A stretch of DNA of 12,930 bases from CAYXSX01 sp964493095 (GCA_964493095.1 CAZBNG010000059.1:1-12930), one strand, 5' to 3'. Shown: positions 6,569 through 12,517, numbered from the stretch's first letter. The notes: generated by a model not told the origin, from the sequence alone. A program made the numbers and translations.

Positions 6569-7192
6569 TTAAAATCCGCCTTTAGCCTTGTCTACAGCCT
6601 CAACAAGGCTGTCGAGAAAGCTTTCGCTGCGCTCTATATGCAGGAAATGGATGTCGCGGGCCTCAAGCTGTTTCAAATCGCCCAGAAGGCGGTGAATAAC
6701 TCTTACATCCGAACTACTTAGTACGATTTCCGGGCCGTCTTCCAGCGAAGCGTCGGCCAGCAGATGCTCGCGATTCCTGTCCTCCGCGTTACGGGCCATG
6801 GACTGGTAGGCCTGCGCCGCGTGTGCCGCAGCGCCGGAAACTGCGGACGGGTTTTCTTCTTCCGCCTGCGGCGGCTTAAAAAGCCCCGCTACAAACCCGG
6901 GATCACCGCTCTCTTCCGGTTTTGCCGCCTCCGGTGCAGCGGAAGCCGTGGCAAAATCACGATCGGCCACAGCGTTTTGGGATTTCAGAAAGTTTTCGAG
7001 AAAAACATGCAGCGCATCGACGGAAACCGTGGCACTGCCGCTTTGGGAAAACAGTTCTTCGGGAGTTTTCTTGCGCTTGCCCTGTTTGCGCTGCTCATAT
7101 TCCGGCTCGTGGCGGCGGATTTCCTGCCGCGTATCCGTGTTTTCAGCCTGGCGCGGGGGCACTTTGAATATATTCGTGATACCGCTAAACAT
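6569..7192 (-). CDS. Hypothetical protein, 207 aa
   Basis: I do not recognise this family. The protein is soluble in appearance, with no signal peptide or membrane helix. Residues about 10-48 are very charged (Arg, Glu, Gln, Lys) and probably disordered; about 55-75 form a helix (VSVDALHVFLENFLKSQN); about 78-145 are Ala/Glu/Pro-rich linker; and about 150-200 form a compact helical end (SSSDVRVIHRLLGDLKQLEARDIHFLHIERSESFLDSLVEAV). The start ATG at 7192 has only a weak ribosome site (AGAGA, about 10 bases away) but a very good promoter is present at 7234-7262. It diverges from the Smr gene at 7308 and converges with the winged-helix gene across the 6452-6525 repeat. Confidence 0.75.
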   Translation of the reverse strand: MFSGITNIFKVPPRQAENTDTRQEIRRHEPEYEQRKQGKRKKTPEELFSQSGSATVSVDALHVFLENFLKSQNAVADRDFATASAAPEAAKPEESGDPGFVAGLFKPPQAEEENPSAVSGAAAHAAQAYQSMARNAEDRNREHLLADASLEDGPEIVLSSSDVRVIHRLLGDLKQLEARDIHFLHIERSESFLDSLVEAVDKAKGGF

Positions 7193-7233
7193 CGCTTTAT
7201 ATCTCTGTTTTCGCTATACAGTACACTATCGGT

Positions 7234-7262
7234 ATTATACCACTATGCAAGAGTGCTGCCAA
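7234..7262 (-). promoter_or_regulatory. Strong sigma-70 promoter for the gene at 7192
   Basis: On the minus strand TTGGCA (rc of 7257-7262, 5/6) is followed after exactly 17 bases by a perfect TATAAT (rc of 7234-7239). Transcription would start near 7227, giving a leader of about 35 bases before the ATG at 7192. This is the best sigma-70 match in the window. Confidence 0.7.
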
Positions 7263-7307
7263 TTGCGGTTGTAGGGATCATCCCCTTGCCCCGTAAGGTT
7301 TTTTAAT

Positions 7308-7892
7308 ATGACCGGCCGAAAAGACGACGAAAACGATGAAAAAATGACGGAAGATGCGGCTCTTTGGGCAGAAATGACCAAGGATGTAACCCCTTTGAAG
7401 GGAAAAACGGCAAAAAAACCTGAAAATTCGACTGAAATTTTGGCAAAAACGCAAAAATTGCTACAAAAACCCCTAAAAACACCGCGTTTAAGACCAAAAA
7501 CCCTGTCAAACACCCCTGATAAACAGGGCACGGAAGTAGATTCGCGCACTTTTGAGCGCTTCCGCCGCGGCCGGATGCCGATTGAGGGCCGGATCGACCT
7601 GCACGGCATGGGGCAGGAAAAAGCGCAGGACGCGCTGGAGGCTTTTATCAAGGCGGCGTACGCCTCTGGCAAGCGCTGCGTACTGGTCATCACCGGCAAG
7701 GGGAAACCGCGCGAAGGGCGCGAAGATCACGAAACGGACTGGCTTGCTCCGCGCCCGGGAATCCTGAGGGAACGGGTTCCCGGCTGGCTTACTGACCAAC
7801 CGCTCGGACGGTTCGTTTTAAAGGTGGCTCCTGCGCAGTCCCAACATGGGGGAGGCGGAGCGCTGTACGTTCTTTTGAGGCGGCAAAGATAA
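7308..7892 (+). CDS. Smr domain protein
   Basis: A 194-residue protein with a C-terminal Smr (small MutS-related) domain, a fold known for nuclease or nucleic-acid binding activity; the substrate of this stand-alone form is unknown. Residues 1-80 are a Lys/Thr/Pro-rich, probably disordered tail. The Smr domain spans about 85-194: RIDLHGM with DLHG at 97-100, helix QEKAQDALEAFIKAA, strand RCVLVITGKG (123-132), and HGGGGALYVLLRR (180-192). These are the family's conserved LDLHG, TGKG and HGGxGxxYVxLRR elements. AAGG (7295-7298) is 9 bases before the ATG. It diverges from the gene at 7192 and is followed by a separate promoter at 7935. Confidence 0.92.
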   Translation: MTGRKDDENDEKMTEDAALWAEMTKDVTPLKGKTAKKPENSTEILAKTQKLLQKPLKTPRLRPKTLSNTPDKQGTEVDSRTFERFRRGRMPIEGRIDLHGMGQEKAQDALEAFIKAAYASGKRCVLVITGKGKPREGREDHETDWLAPRPGILRERVPGWLTDQPLGRFVLKVAPAQSQHGGGGALYVLLRRQR

Positions 7893-7934
7893 GCGGAACG
7901 CCGAAAAATTTATAGCGCTCTGCCGTTATATTTA

Positions 7935-7963
7935 TTGACATAATTTTATAAATCGGGTTTAGT
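7935..7963 (+). promoter_or_regulatory. Promoter placed for a leaderless transcript of the gene at 7970
   Basis: A perfect -35 TTGACA (7935-7940), a 17-base spacer, and TTTAGT (7958-7963, 4/6 to the -10). The ATG at 7970 begins 6 bases after the -10, exactly where transcription should start, and there is no Shine-Dalgarno sequence. The first 12 bases, TTGACATAATTT, recur exactly at the promoter of the gene at 10408. Confidence 0.55.
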
Positions 7964-7969
7964 CGCCTG

Positions 7970-8560
7970 ATGAAAAAACGCCCAGGACAGACAACAGCAG
8001 CAACGGTTACCGATCTTGGAGAATTCCGCCAGAACGCAGCCACGGTCCAATATTATCTGGACTTGCCTTATACTCCGGAAACTGAAACCCAGCATCTGAA
8101 AGGAATTGAAAAATTCCCTGACGAAACCCAGCTCATTATTCGGATGGCCGATTATTACATGCGCACGGAACGCCCAATGAGCGCCCACAGGTTTTTGCGC
8201 TGTGCGTTTCTGCTGCGCCCTGAAAACCCGGACATTATTCAAAAATTTGCCGAAATCTGCACGGAACTCGCACAAGCCGGGACAAACCACCAAAGAAACT
8301 CCCTTTTGGAAAGTGCAGAACGCCTGTATTTCATGATTATAGATATTGACGGAACAAACCCAAAAAGATTCGAGCCTTTAATCGCTTTATATGAAGCCGC
8401 TGGAAAACCGGGCCTTAGCGCGGCTTGTCGTGCCGCTTGCACTTCTCCAGCTAACCAGAGCGCCTTAGACTTGCTGCGCGAGAAAAAAAGACTTTTCACC
8501 GCGCAAGGCACTATAGCACGCTTCACAAATGAAGAACGGCGCGCTTTTATGCCGCAATAG
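7970..8560 (+). CDS. Hypothetical helical protein with a TPR-like repeat, 196 aa
   Basis: Soluble, mostly helical protein without a signal peptide. Residues about 52-87 (DETQLIIRMADYYMRTERPM then SAHRFLRCAFLLRPEN) fit one tetratricopeptide repeat with its Ala, Tyr, Ala and Pro positions. Further helices follow at about 88-120 and 125-150 and may be degenerate repeats. TPR proteins act as protein-protein scaffolds; the partner is not known. The start ATG has no ribosome site and sits at the expected transcription start of the 7935-7963 promoter. The gene converges with the SCO-like gene at 8565 with only four bases between the stops, and I see no terminator there. Confidence 0.72.
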   Translation: MKKRPGQTTAATVTDLGEFRQNAATVQYYLDLPYTPETETQHLKGIEKFPDETQLIIRMADYYMRTERPMSAHRFLRCAFLLRPENPDIIQKFAEICTELAQAGTNHQRNSLLESAERLYFMIIDIDGTNPKRFEPLIALYEAAGKPGLSAACRAACTSPANQSALDLLREKKRLFTAQGTIARFTNEERRAFMPQ

Positions 8561-8564
8561 CCGT

Positions 8565-9170
8565 TTAGCCCCGGTACCCGCAACCCGGCGCGATAAGGGG
8601 TGAGGGGTTCGCTGCATTTTGGTGATGCCGGATAAACCCGGCATATACATCGTCGCAAATGCCGCCCTCAAACAAATGACCGTGAAGGCGTGCTCCGCCC
8701 GGGGCGACGAGCTGCAGGAGCGGCATATGCGTGAGCTTGCCGTCCTTTGGGAAAAACTGGCCCCAGCGCGAGCTTCGGGCAAAGCCGACAACCGATTGCT
8801 GATTTCCCTGTGCGCACAAAATCGGCAGCTTATCGACATACTCGCTGATATTCCCTCCTTGACCTTCAGGGCAGAAGAAGGCCGCCTGCACGTTTAATCC
8901 CTCATTACGCAATCTTTCCGCGGTATAGGCAATGGCGCTAAGATCGCTGCCGCAACTAACGCCCGGCACCTCATAGGGAGTACCGAAATACACCAGCAGG
9001 TAGGCGTTAAAATCGGCAGGGTTTCCTTTATAAATTTGCCAGTCCTGCGGAAGCCACGGCGGCAAACCACCCGCCTGCGCCGCTCCCGCCCGGACAAAAG
9101 GTAGGGTGAGCGCCCCCGCCCCGAGCCCTTTTAATATACTTCTACGTGACACTAATTTCTGTGCCGTCAT
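8565..9170 (-). CDS. Tat-exported SCO1/SenC-like protein with a degenerate cysteine motif
   Basis: A 201-residue protein with a twin-arginine signal, SRRSILKG (8-15), and a hydrophobic stretch to about 32. The mature part resembles SCO1/SenC, periplasmic thioredoxin-fold copper chaperones of cytochrome oxidase assembly: NAYLLVYFGTPYEVPGVSC (55-73) corresponds to the FGYTxCPDVCP strand and loop, AERLRNEGLNVQAAFFCPE to the next helix and strand, and THMPLLQLVAPGG (147-159) to the DHSxxxYLIDPxG strand with the copper-ligand His (His148). The first Cys of CxxxC is absent; only Cys73 aligns. Copper binding in the usual way is therefore doubtful. AGGAG, overlapping the upstream stop, lies 6 bases before the ATG, so it is probably translationally coupled to the gene at 9180. 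The SCO assignment is inference from pattern. Confidence 0.62.
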   Translation of the reverse strand: MTAQKLVSRRSILKGLGAGALTLPFVRAGAAQAGGLPPWLPQDWQIYKGNPADFNAYLLVYFGTPYEVPGVSCGSDLSAIAYTAERLRNEGLNVQAAFFCPEGQGGNISEYVDKLPILCAQGNQQSVVGFARSSRWGQFFPKDGKLTHMPLLQLVAPGGARLHGHLFEGGICDDVYAGFIRHHQNAANPSPLIAPGCGYRG

Positions 9171-9179
9171 TGCATTCTC

Positions 9180-9677
9180 CTATCCGTGGCATAAGTGACT
9201 TTGTGAAAAATATTTATTCAGGTCGCCGCCTGCATACTGGCCTGCCATGTCTTTGGTGTAGGCGAAATCCTCGGCGCTCATACCGCCGAAAATGTCACTA
9301 AGCTGGTCCGCCGTGCATCCCGCCGCTTCGCCGGCGGCGTGGGCGGCATGAGATGTGCCGTGCGATGCCAGCGCCGCGGAAGGATCGATCGTGGGCGCAA
9401 AATTTCCCTGCACGGCGTTGCCAAACGCATCGACAAGAACATTGCCGTCCGTGAAAAAGCCGGTGATCATCTTCCAGAACATATCGAGCGTGCCCACCGC
9501 GAGGTCACCCGCCGTTGCCGTGTGCCCCGCCGCAGCGACGGCCGCGCCCATGGGGGCAAGAACCATACCCATCATCAGAAAAGCGTGAAACAAGGTCCCC
9601 CAGCTAAAAAAGTGGTGCGCGGCACTGTTAAAAACCTTATCAAGCTTGCTTTCCCCGGCTTTACTCTTATCGGCCAC
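9180..9677 (-). CDS. Hypothetical membrane protein with a His-rich segment, 165 aa
   Basis: I do not recognise this family. It starts at GTG (9677) with a GGGGGG ribosome site 7 bases upstream; an ATG at 9713 is followed at once by TAG and cannot be used. Residues 1-20 are polar, about 29-50 form one transmembrane helix (LFHAFLMMGMVLAPMGAAVA), and a more weakly hydrophobic stretch lies at about 60-76. Residues 104-117 are a His/Ala stretch (ASHGTSHAAHAAGE), His21 and His22 flank the helix, and the protein ends SQSHLCHG; such His clusters often bind Cu, Ni or Zn. It overlaps the ribosome site of the SCO-like gene (9 bases between the genes) and lies downstream of the DUF2946-like gene. A metal role is inference from the neighbours. 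Confidence 0.68.
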   Translation of the reverse strand: MADKSKAGESKLDKVFNSAAHHFFSWGTLFHAFLMMGMVLAPMGAAVAAAGHTATAGDLAVGTLDMFWKMITGFFTDGNVLVDAFGNAVQGNFAPTIDPSAALASHGTSHAAHAAGEAAGCTADQLSDIFGGMSAEDFAYTKDMAGQYAGGDLNKYFSQSHLCHG

Positions 9678-9732
9678 GGGTTTGCCCCCCTGTATCAGGA
9701 GACGTCTCTACATGATTTTTCATGCATGTAAT

Positions 9733-9866
9733 CCTGTTTGTTTAAAAATACGTAACTGTCATTGCGAGGAGCTATGCGACGAAACAATCGCTTAAACTAC
9801 GGAGATTGCTTCAGCCCTTAAGGGCTTCGCAATGACGCTGAATTTTGAAGATTTTAAACAAACAGG
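9733..9866. repeat. 134-base MITE-like element with perfect 15-base inverted ends
   Basis: CCTGTTTGTTTAAAA (9733-9747) and TTTTAAACAAACAGG (9852-9866) are perfect inverted repeats. The inner palindromic repeat at 9758-9836 lies between them. The right end supplies the stop codon (9854-9856) and the last three codons of the DUF2946-like gene. No clear target duplication is seen at the outer edges. It could be a mobile miniature element, or a large hairpin acting after the DUF2946-like gene. Confidence 0.6.
9758..9836. repeat. Dispersed palindromic repeat of the GTCATTGCGAGGAGC type
   Basis: Outer stem GTCATTGCGA (9758-9767) pairs with TCGCAATGAC (9827-9836). Inside, GAAACAATC (9781-9789) pairs with GATTGCTTC (9804-9812) with one mismatch, and AGCCCTTAAGGGCT (9813-9826) is a perfect palindrome. 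The arms abut each other as in the element at 6452-6525, and both elements begin GTCATT and end ATGACG. Sequences like this recur between genes in many proteobacterial genomes. Confidence 0.7.
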
Positions 9867-10252
9867 GCGGGAGGGCCGCGCGGAACGTGAGTTTCGCGGC
9901 GCGCTGTCTGGACGATACGGTCCTGAAGCGCCTGAACACTGGTGGAAAAAATGTAGGAGTGCGCCGCCAGTTCAATCGTGGCGGCATCAAGCTGCTTGAT
10001 GTGGCTTTGCGCAAAACAAAACGCACAGGGTGGCTGTTTCACCCCGTCATGGGAATTGTCCCGATCGTCCTGCTGCTTTTCAGAAGAGGCGAGAGAGAAG
10101 GGAATAGGCGGGGCGGGAATGCGCTCTTTTTTGGATACCCAGGAGGCACAGATTTCATACAGGCCGCTTTTGCCGGAAATAAACTGGCAGGCCGGGGAAA
10201 CCCCCGCCAACAAAAAAGAAGCCAGCAAAAGCGTGTTGAGAAAAATACGCAT
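9854..10252 (-). CDS. DUF2946-like small exported cysteine protein
   Basis: From the ATG at 10252 the product is 132 residues with an N-terminal signal (MRIFLNTLLLASFLLAGVSPAC, a possible lipobox-like end at Cys22). It then has Cys35, a paired PPCAFC (Cys76, Cys79), a His/Arg/Gln-rich C-terminal half, and the ending RGPPALFV. The signal, the C...CxxC spacing and the RGPP tail resemble DUF2946 proteins, which occur in copper-related operons; this is recognition by pattern, not a search. A longer frame opens at GTG 10315 but adds 21 Arg-rich residues before a normal signal peptide, so I prefer 10252. The last codons and stop fall within the inverted end of the 9733-9866 element. It is the first gene of a likely minus-strand cluster with the genes at 9180 and 8565. 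Confidence 0.6.
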   Translation of the reverse strand: MRIFLNTLLLASFLLAGVSPACQFISGKSGLYEICASWVSKKERIPAPPIPFSLASSEKQQDDRDNSHDGVKQPPCAFCFAQSHIKQLDAATIELAAHSYIFSTSVQALQDRIVQTARRETHVPRGPPALFV

Positions 10253-10270
10253 AATCTCGGTTGTGATACG

Positions 10271-10310
10271 AAAAAGGCGGGGAGTCAACAGACGAATACC
10301 ACACCGCCTT
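10271..10310 (-). terminator. Hairpin plus T-run between promoter and DUF2946-like start, possible attenuator
   Basis: On the minus strand AAGGCGG (rc of 10304-10310) pairs with CCGCCTT (rc of 10274-10280), the latter running on into three more T residues. The 7-bp stem has a 23-base loop. It lies between the -10-like TATAAA (rc of 10332-10337) and the ATG at 10252, so it would act on the cluster's own leader and not on an upstream gene. The long loop weakens the call. Confidence 0.35.
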
Positions 10311-10331
10311 GTCACTGAAAAATTTCCTGAA

Positions 10332-10379
10332 TTTATACAACCAAACGGTTGTTGACATAATTTATTTTCCCGATATTTT
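10332..10379. promoter_or_regulatory. Divergent promoters around an inverted repeat
   Basis: Plus strand: TTGACA (10352-10357), a 16-base spacer, and TATTTT (10374-10379), for the gene at 10408. Minus strand: TATAAA (rc of 10332-10337) without a good -35, for the DUF2946-like cluster. Between them ACAACC (10337-10342) and GGTTGT (10347-10352) form a 6-bp inverted repeat that touches the minus -10 and the plus -35. A protein bound there could affect both directions. Confidence 0.5.
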
Positions 10380-10407
10380 ACGCATCCCTAAATTAAGAGG
10401 AGAAAAA

Positions 10408-11133
10408 ATGCCCGATGGTTCCTATCGCAGCAGCGTTGCTGCAATGGTATATGTTTCAAGCGAAGATGAAATAATTCCCGCGCTTAGAAAACCTTTTGTC
10501 CGTGCCGTTACTTTGCTGCGACCCGATGAAGCGGCAACCTATAAAGAAATGCAGGCGCAGATACCTATGGTCTGCGATCCCGAGGTGGCAAAGGCGCAAG
10601 CCTTTGAGTACCAGCCCAAACTAAACCAGAATAATACGCCGGAAGATTACGTGGCACGCGCAGGAATGCTGAAAATCCCGCTTACGCTGGAAATGGCGAA
10701 ATTTATGTACAATGACCTCCAGGACATGATCGATATGTATGTCCGGATTTATGCGGCCTACACCGGCGCACACGCCGACGGGCGCGGTGATGTAAATATT
10801 GTTCCCAAGGGCGGTTATGGGCGCACCCCGTTTTTACATTCCGATTTTCCAGCTCTGACCGTTCATATTGCCGTTATGTTTTCAGCTCTGGAATATCTTA
10901 ACCGCGCCCCGAGCAACGAAGAATGGCAGATAATTGCAAACTCAGACTTTGAAACCGATCCCCCCCTTTACGTACCCCCGAAAGATATCGCCAGAACATC
11001 TATCGGCAATGCCGTGTTTATGAAAGGCGGCGTTGAGCTCGATGATATTGCGCGAACGAAAGATGTGGTTTTCCTGCACCGCTCCGCCCTTGATATCGCC
11101 GATACTGGCCAGATTTCCTTTAATATTTTCTAG
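10408..11133 (+). CDS. DUF1826-like protein, 241 aa
   Basis: Start at 10408 is set by GGAG (10399-10402), 5 bases before the ATG; an upstream in-frame ATG at 10309 lies before the promoter. The protein has no signal or membrane helix. Its layout resembles DUF1826, an uncharacterised family often near zinc or cobalamin genes: an N-terminal VRAVTLLRPDEAATY, a helical middle (about 95-120), PFLHSDFPALTVHIAVMF (141-158; HxD at 144-146, like the FHxD of DUF1826), PPKDIARTSIGNAVFMKGG (190-208, like the GDVxLLKG block), and VVFLHRSALDIADTGQIS (220-237, like the HRSPP block). The HxD...H pattern would suit a metal-binding double-stranded beta-helix fold. The match is weak enough that it could be a separate family. 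It converges with hisB over 31 bases. Confidence 0.68.
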   Translation: MPDGSYRSSVAAMVYVSSEDEIIPALRKPFVRAVTLLRPDEAATYKEMQAQIPMVCDPEVAKAQAFEYQPKLNQNNTPEDYVARAGMLKIPLTLEMAKFMYNDLQDMIDMYVRIYAAYTGAHADGRGDVNIVPKGGYGRTPFLHSDFPALTVHIAVMFSALEYLNRAPSNEEWQIIANSDFETDPPLYVPPKDIARTSIGNAVFMKGGVELDDIARTKDVVFLHRSALDIADTGQISFNIF

Positions 11134-11164
11134 CCCGGCAAAGCCTGAGCTTAAAGCGCACCCT

Positions 11165-11785
11165 TTAAAGAGAACCCTTGGTGGTGGGGAGCTGATCGGC
11201 GGCGCGCGGGTCGATCTCAACCGCCATGCGCAACGCCTTGGCGCAGGCCTTAAATGTCGCTTCGATCATGTGGTGATTGTTTTTCCCGTGCAGGTTTTCC
11301 GCATGCAGCGTCAGGCCGGAAGCACCCACGAGCCCCTGGAAAAACTCCTGAAACAGCTCGGTGTCCATCTCCCCCAATCGCTGAACTGTGAAGGGAACGC
11401 TCCAGACCAGATGCGCACGACCGGAAAAATCCAGCGCGACGCGGGAAAGCGCTTCGTCCATCGGCACATAGGCATGGCCATAGCGGCGGATGCCCTTTTT
11501 ATCGCCGATCGCCTGCTTGAGCGCCTGCCCGAGCGTAATACCGGTATCCTCCGCCGTGTGGTGCCCGTCGATATGCAGGTCGCCCTTGGCTTTGATGGTC
11601 ATATCGATCAGGGAATGCCTGGCAAGCTGTTCCAGCATATGGTCGAAAAACCCGATACCCGTGGCGATATCCGCTGCCCCGGTGCCGTCGAGATTAACGC
11701 TCACGGAAATGCTGGTTTCCTTTGTTTCACGTGAAACATCGGCGCGGCGTTGCTGCCCTTTGCCAATCGACTGAACTTTACCCAT
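11165..11785 (-). CDS. hisB: Imidazoleglycerol-phosphate dehydratase
   Basis: Full-length (206 aa) HisB, which dehydrates imidazole glycerol phosphate to imidazole acetol phosphate in cytoplasmic histidine synthesis. It is a manganese enzyme assembled as a 24-mer. Seen here: VSVNLDGTG, GIGFFDHMLEQLARHS (43-58), DLHIDGHHTAEDTGI (69-83) and HGKNNHHMIEATFK, carrying the metal-ligand His and Glu residues of the two repeated halves, and the tail TTKGSL (usually STKG). AGGA lies 7 bases before the ATG. The N-terminus has about 10 extra residues before the usual VSRxTKET start. Codons 17-21 (VSRET) carry a perfect parS site. Upstream, divergent hslV is the usual alphaproteobacterial neighbour. Downstream there is no hisH; a convergent DUF1826-like gene follows. 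Confidence 0.97.
   Translation of the reverse strand: MGKVQSIGKGQQRRADVSRETKETSISVSVNLDGTGAADIATGIGFFDHMLEQLARHSLIDMTIKAKGDLHIDGHHTAEDTGITLGQALKQAIGDKKGIRRYGHAYVPMDEALSRVALDFSGRAHLVWSVPFTVQRLGEMDTELFQEFFQGLVGASGLTLHAENLHGKNNHHMIEATFKACAKALRMAVEIDPRAADQLPTTKGSL
11723..11738. promoter_or_regulatory. parS: parS centromere site, inside hisB
   Basis: TGTTTCACGTGAAACA is a perfect 16-base palindrome identical to the chromosomal parS consensus bound by ParB. It lies within the hisB coding sequence and is read there as VSRET plus the last base of the previous codon. parS sites cluster near oriC in most bacteria that have ParABS, so this marks an origin-proximal location. ParB binding is inference from sequence identity. 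Confidence 0.85.
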
Positions 11786-11877
11786 TTTTATTCCTGCTTT
11801 TTTGTATAATCCAGCGGGTAATATACATGAAAACCACGGATTCCGGTAGTTTTTTATCGCTCCTCTACGCTCCTCCC

Positions 11878-11909
11878 TTGACTTGCTACCCCGCCCGGCC
11901 CCATATAGT
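11878..11909 (+). promoter_or_regulatory. Candidate hslV promoter next to its start codon
   Basis: TTGACT (11878-11883) is followed by CATATA (11902-11907, 18-base spacer) or TATAGT (11904-11909, 5/6 match, 20-base spacer). The hslV ATG at 11914 begins 4-6 bases after the -10 and has no Shine-Dalgarno sequence, consistent with a leaderless start. The long spacer for the better -10 lowers confidence. Confidence 0.35.
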
Positions 11910-11913
11910 CCTT

Positions 11914-12483
11914 ATGACGTACGACCATCATCAGAATTACGCAGACGCGCAAAAATGGCGCGGCACCACGATTATTTCCGTCCGCAAGGGCAAGAATGTT
12001 GTCATTGCCGGGGACGGGCAGGTTTCCATGGGCCAGACGGTCCTGAAAAACAACGCCCGCAAGGTACGCCGCCTGGGCCGCGATAACAACATCATCGCCG
12101 GATTTGCGGGCTCCACCGCCGACGCCTTTACGCTGTTCGAGCGGCTGGAGGCCAAGCTGGAGGCCCACCCGGGGCAGCTCACCCGCGCCTGCGTCGAGCT
12201 GGCCAAGGACTGGCGCACGGATAAGTACCTGCGCAAGCTCGAAGCGCTGATGGCCGTGGCGGATAAAGAAACCTCCCTTATTTTAACGGGGAATGGCGAT
12301 GTGGTGGAGCCGCAGGACGGCGTTATCGGTATTGGCTCTGGCGGAAATTACGCCCTGGCCGCCGCGCGGGCGCTGATCGACCAGAAAGGCATGAGCGCCG
12401 AGGATATCGCCCGTAAATCCCTTGAGATTGCCGCTGATATCTGTGTTTACACGAATAATAATATTACGGTTGAGACGCTATAG
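11914..12483 (+). CDS. hslV: ATP-dependent protease subunit HslV
   Basis: Peptidase subunit of the HslUV (ClpQY) complex, a cytoplasmic double hexamer with an N-terminal threonine nucleophile. From the ATG at 11914 the product is 189 residues with a propeptide of about 17 residues ending KWRG, then TTIISVRKG; Thr18 becomes the catalytic Thr1, and Lys33 of the mature chain is present in NNARKVRR. Also seen are VVIAGDGQVSMGQTV, GFAGSTADAFTLFERLE, and IGIGSGGNYALAAARAL. The mature length of about 172 is normal. In-frame ATGs at 11827 and 11722 would add residues with no family match. It diverges from hisB, as often in alphaproteobacteria. The usual partner hslU does not follow directly; an unrelated gene starts at 12613. 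Confidence 0.96.
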   Translation: MTYDHHQNYADAQKWRGTTIISVRKGKNVVIAGDGQVSMGQTVLKNNARKVRRLGRDNNIIAGFAGSTADAFTLFERLEAKLEAHPGQLTRACVELAKDWRTDKYLRKLEALMAVADKETSLILTGNGDVVEPQDGVIGIGSGGNYALAAARALIDQKGMSAEDIARKSLEIAADICVYTNNNITVETL

Positions 12484-12517
12484 CCTCGACGAATAACCGC
12501 CAATTTTCTCCAAGCCC

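Noticed and set aside
6764..7306. 180-codon plus-strand frame opposite the gene at 6569-7192
   Set aside because: The minus-strand gene has the strongest promoter in the window, and this product is an Arg/Phe-rich sequence with no ribosome site.
9845..10318. 157-codon plus-strand frame opposite the DUF2946-like gene
   Set aside because: Arg/Gly/Lys-rich product without a ribosome site; the minus-strand frame has a signal peptide and paired cysteines.
11033..11734. 233-codon plus-strand frame opposite hisB
   Set aside because: Antisense of a certain gene; the product has no family features.
11722..11913. Longer N-terminus for HslV from upstream ATGs
   Set aside because: The added residues match nothing in the family, and the start at 11914 gives a normal short propeptide before the catalytic threonine.
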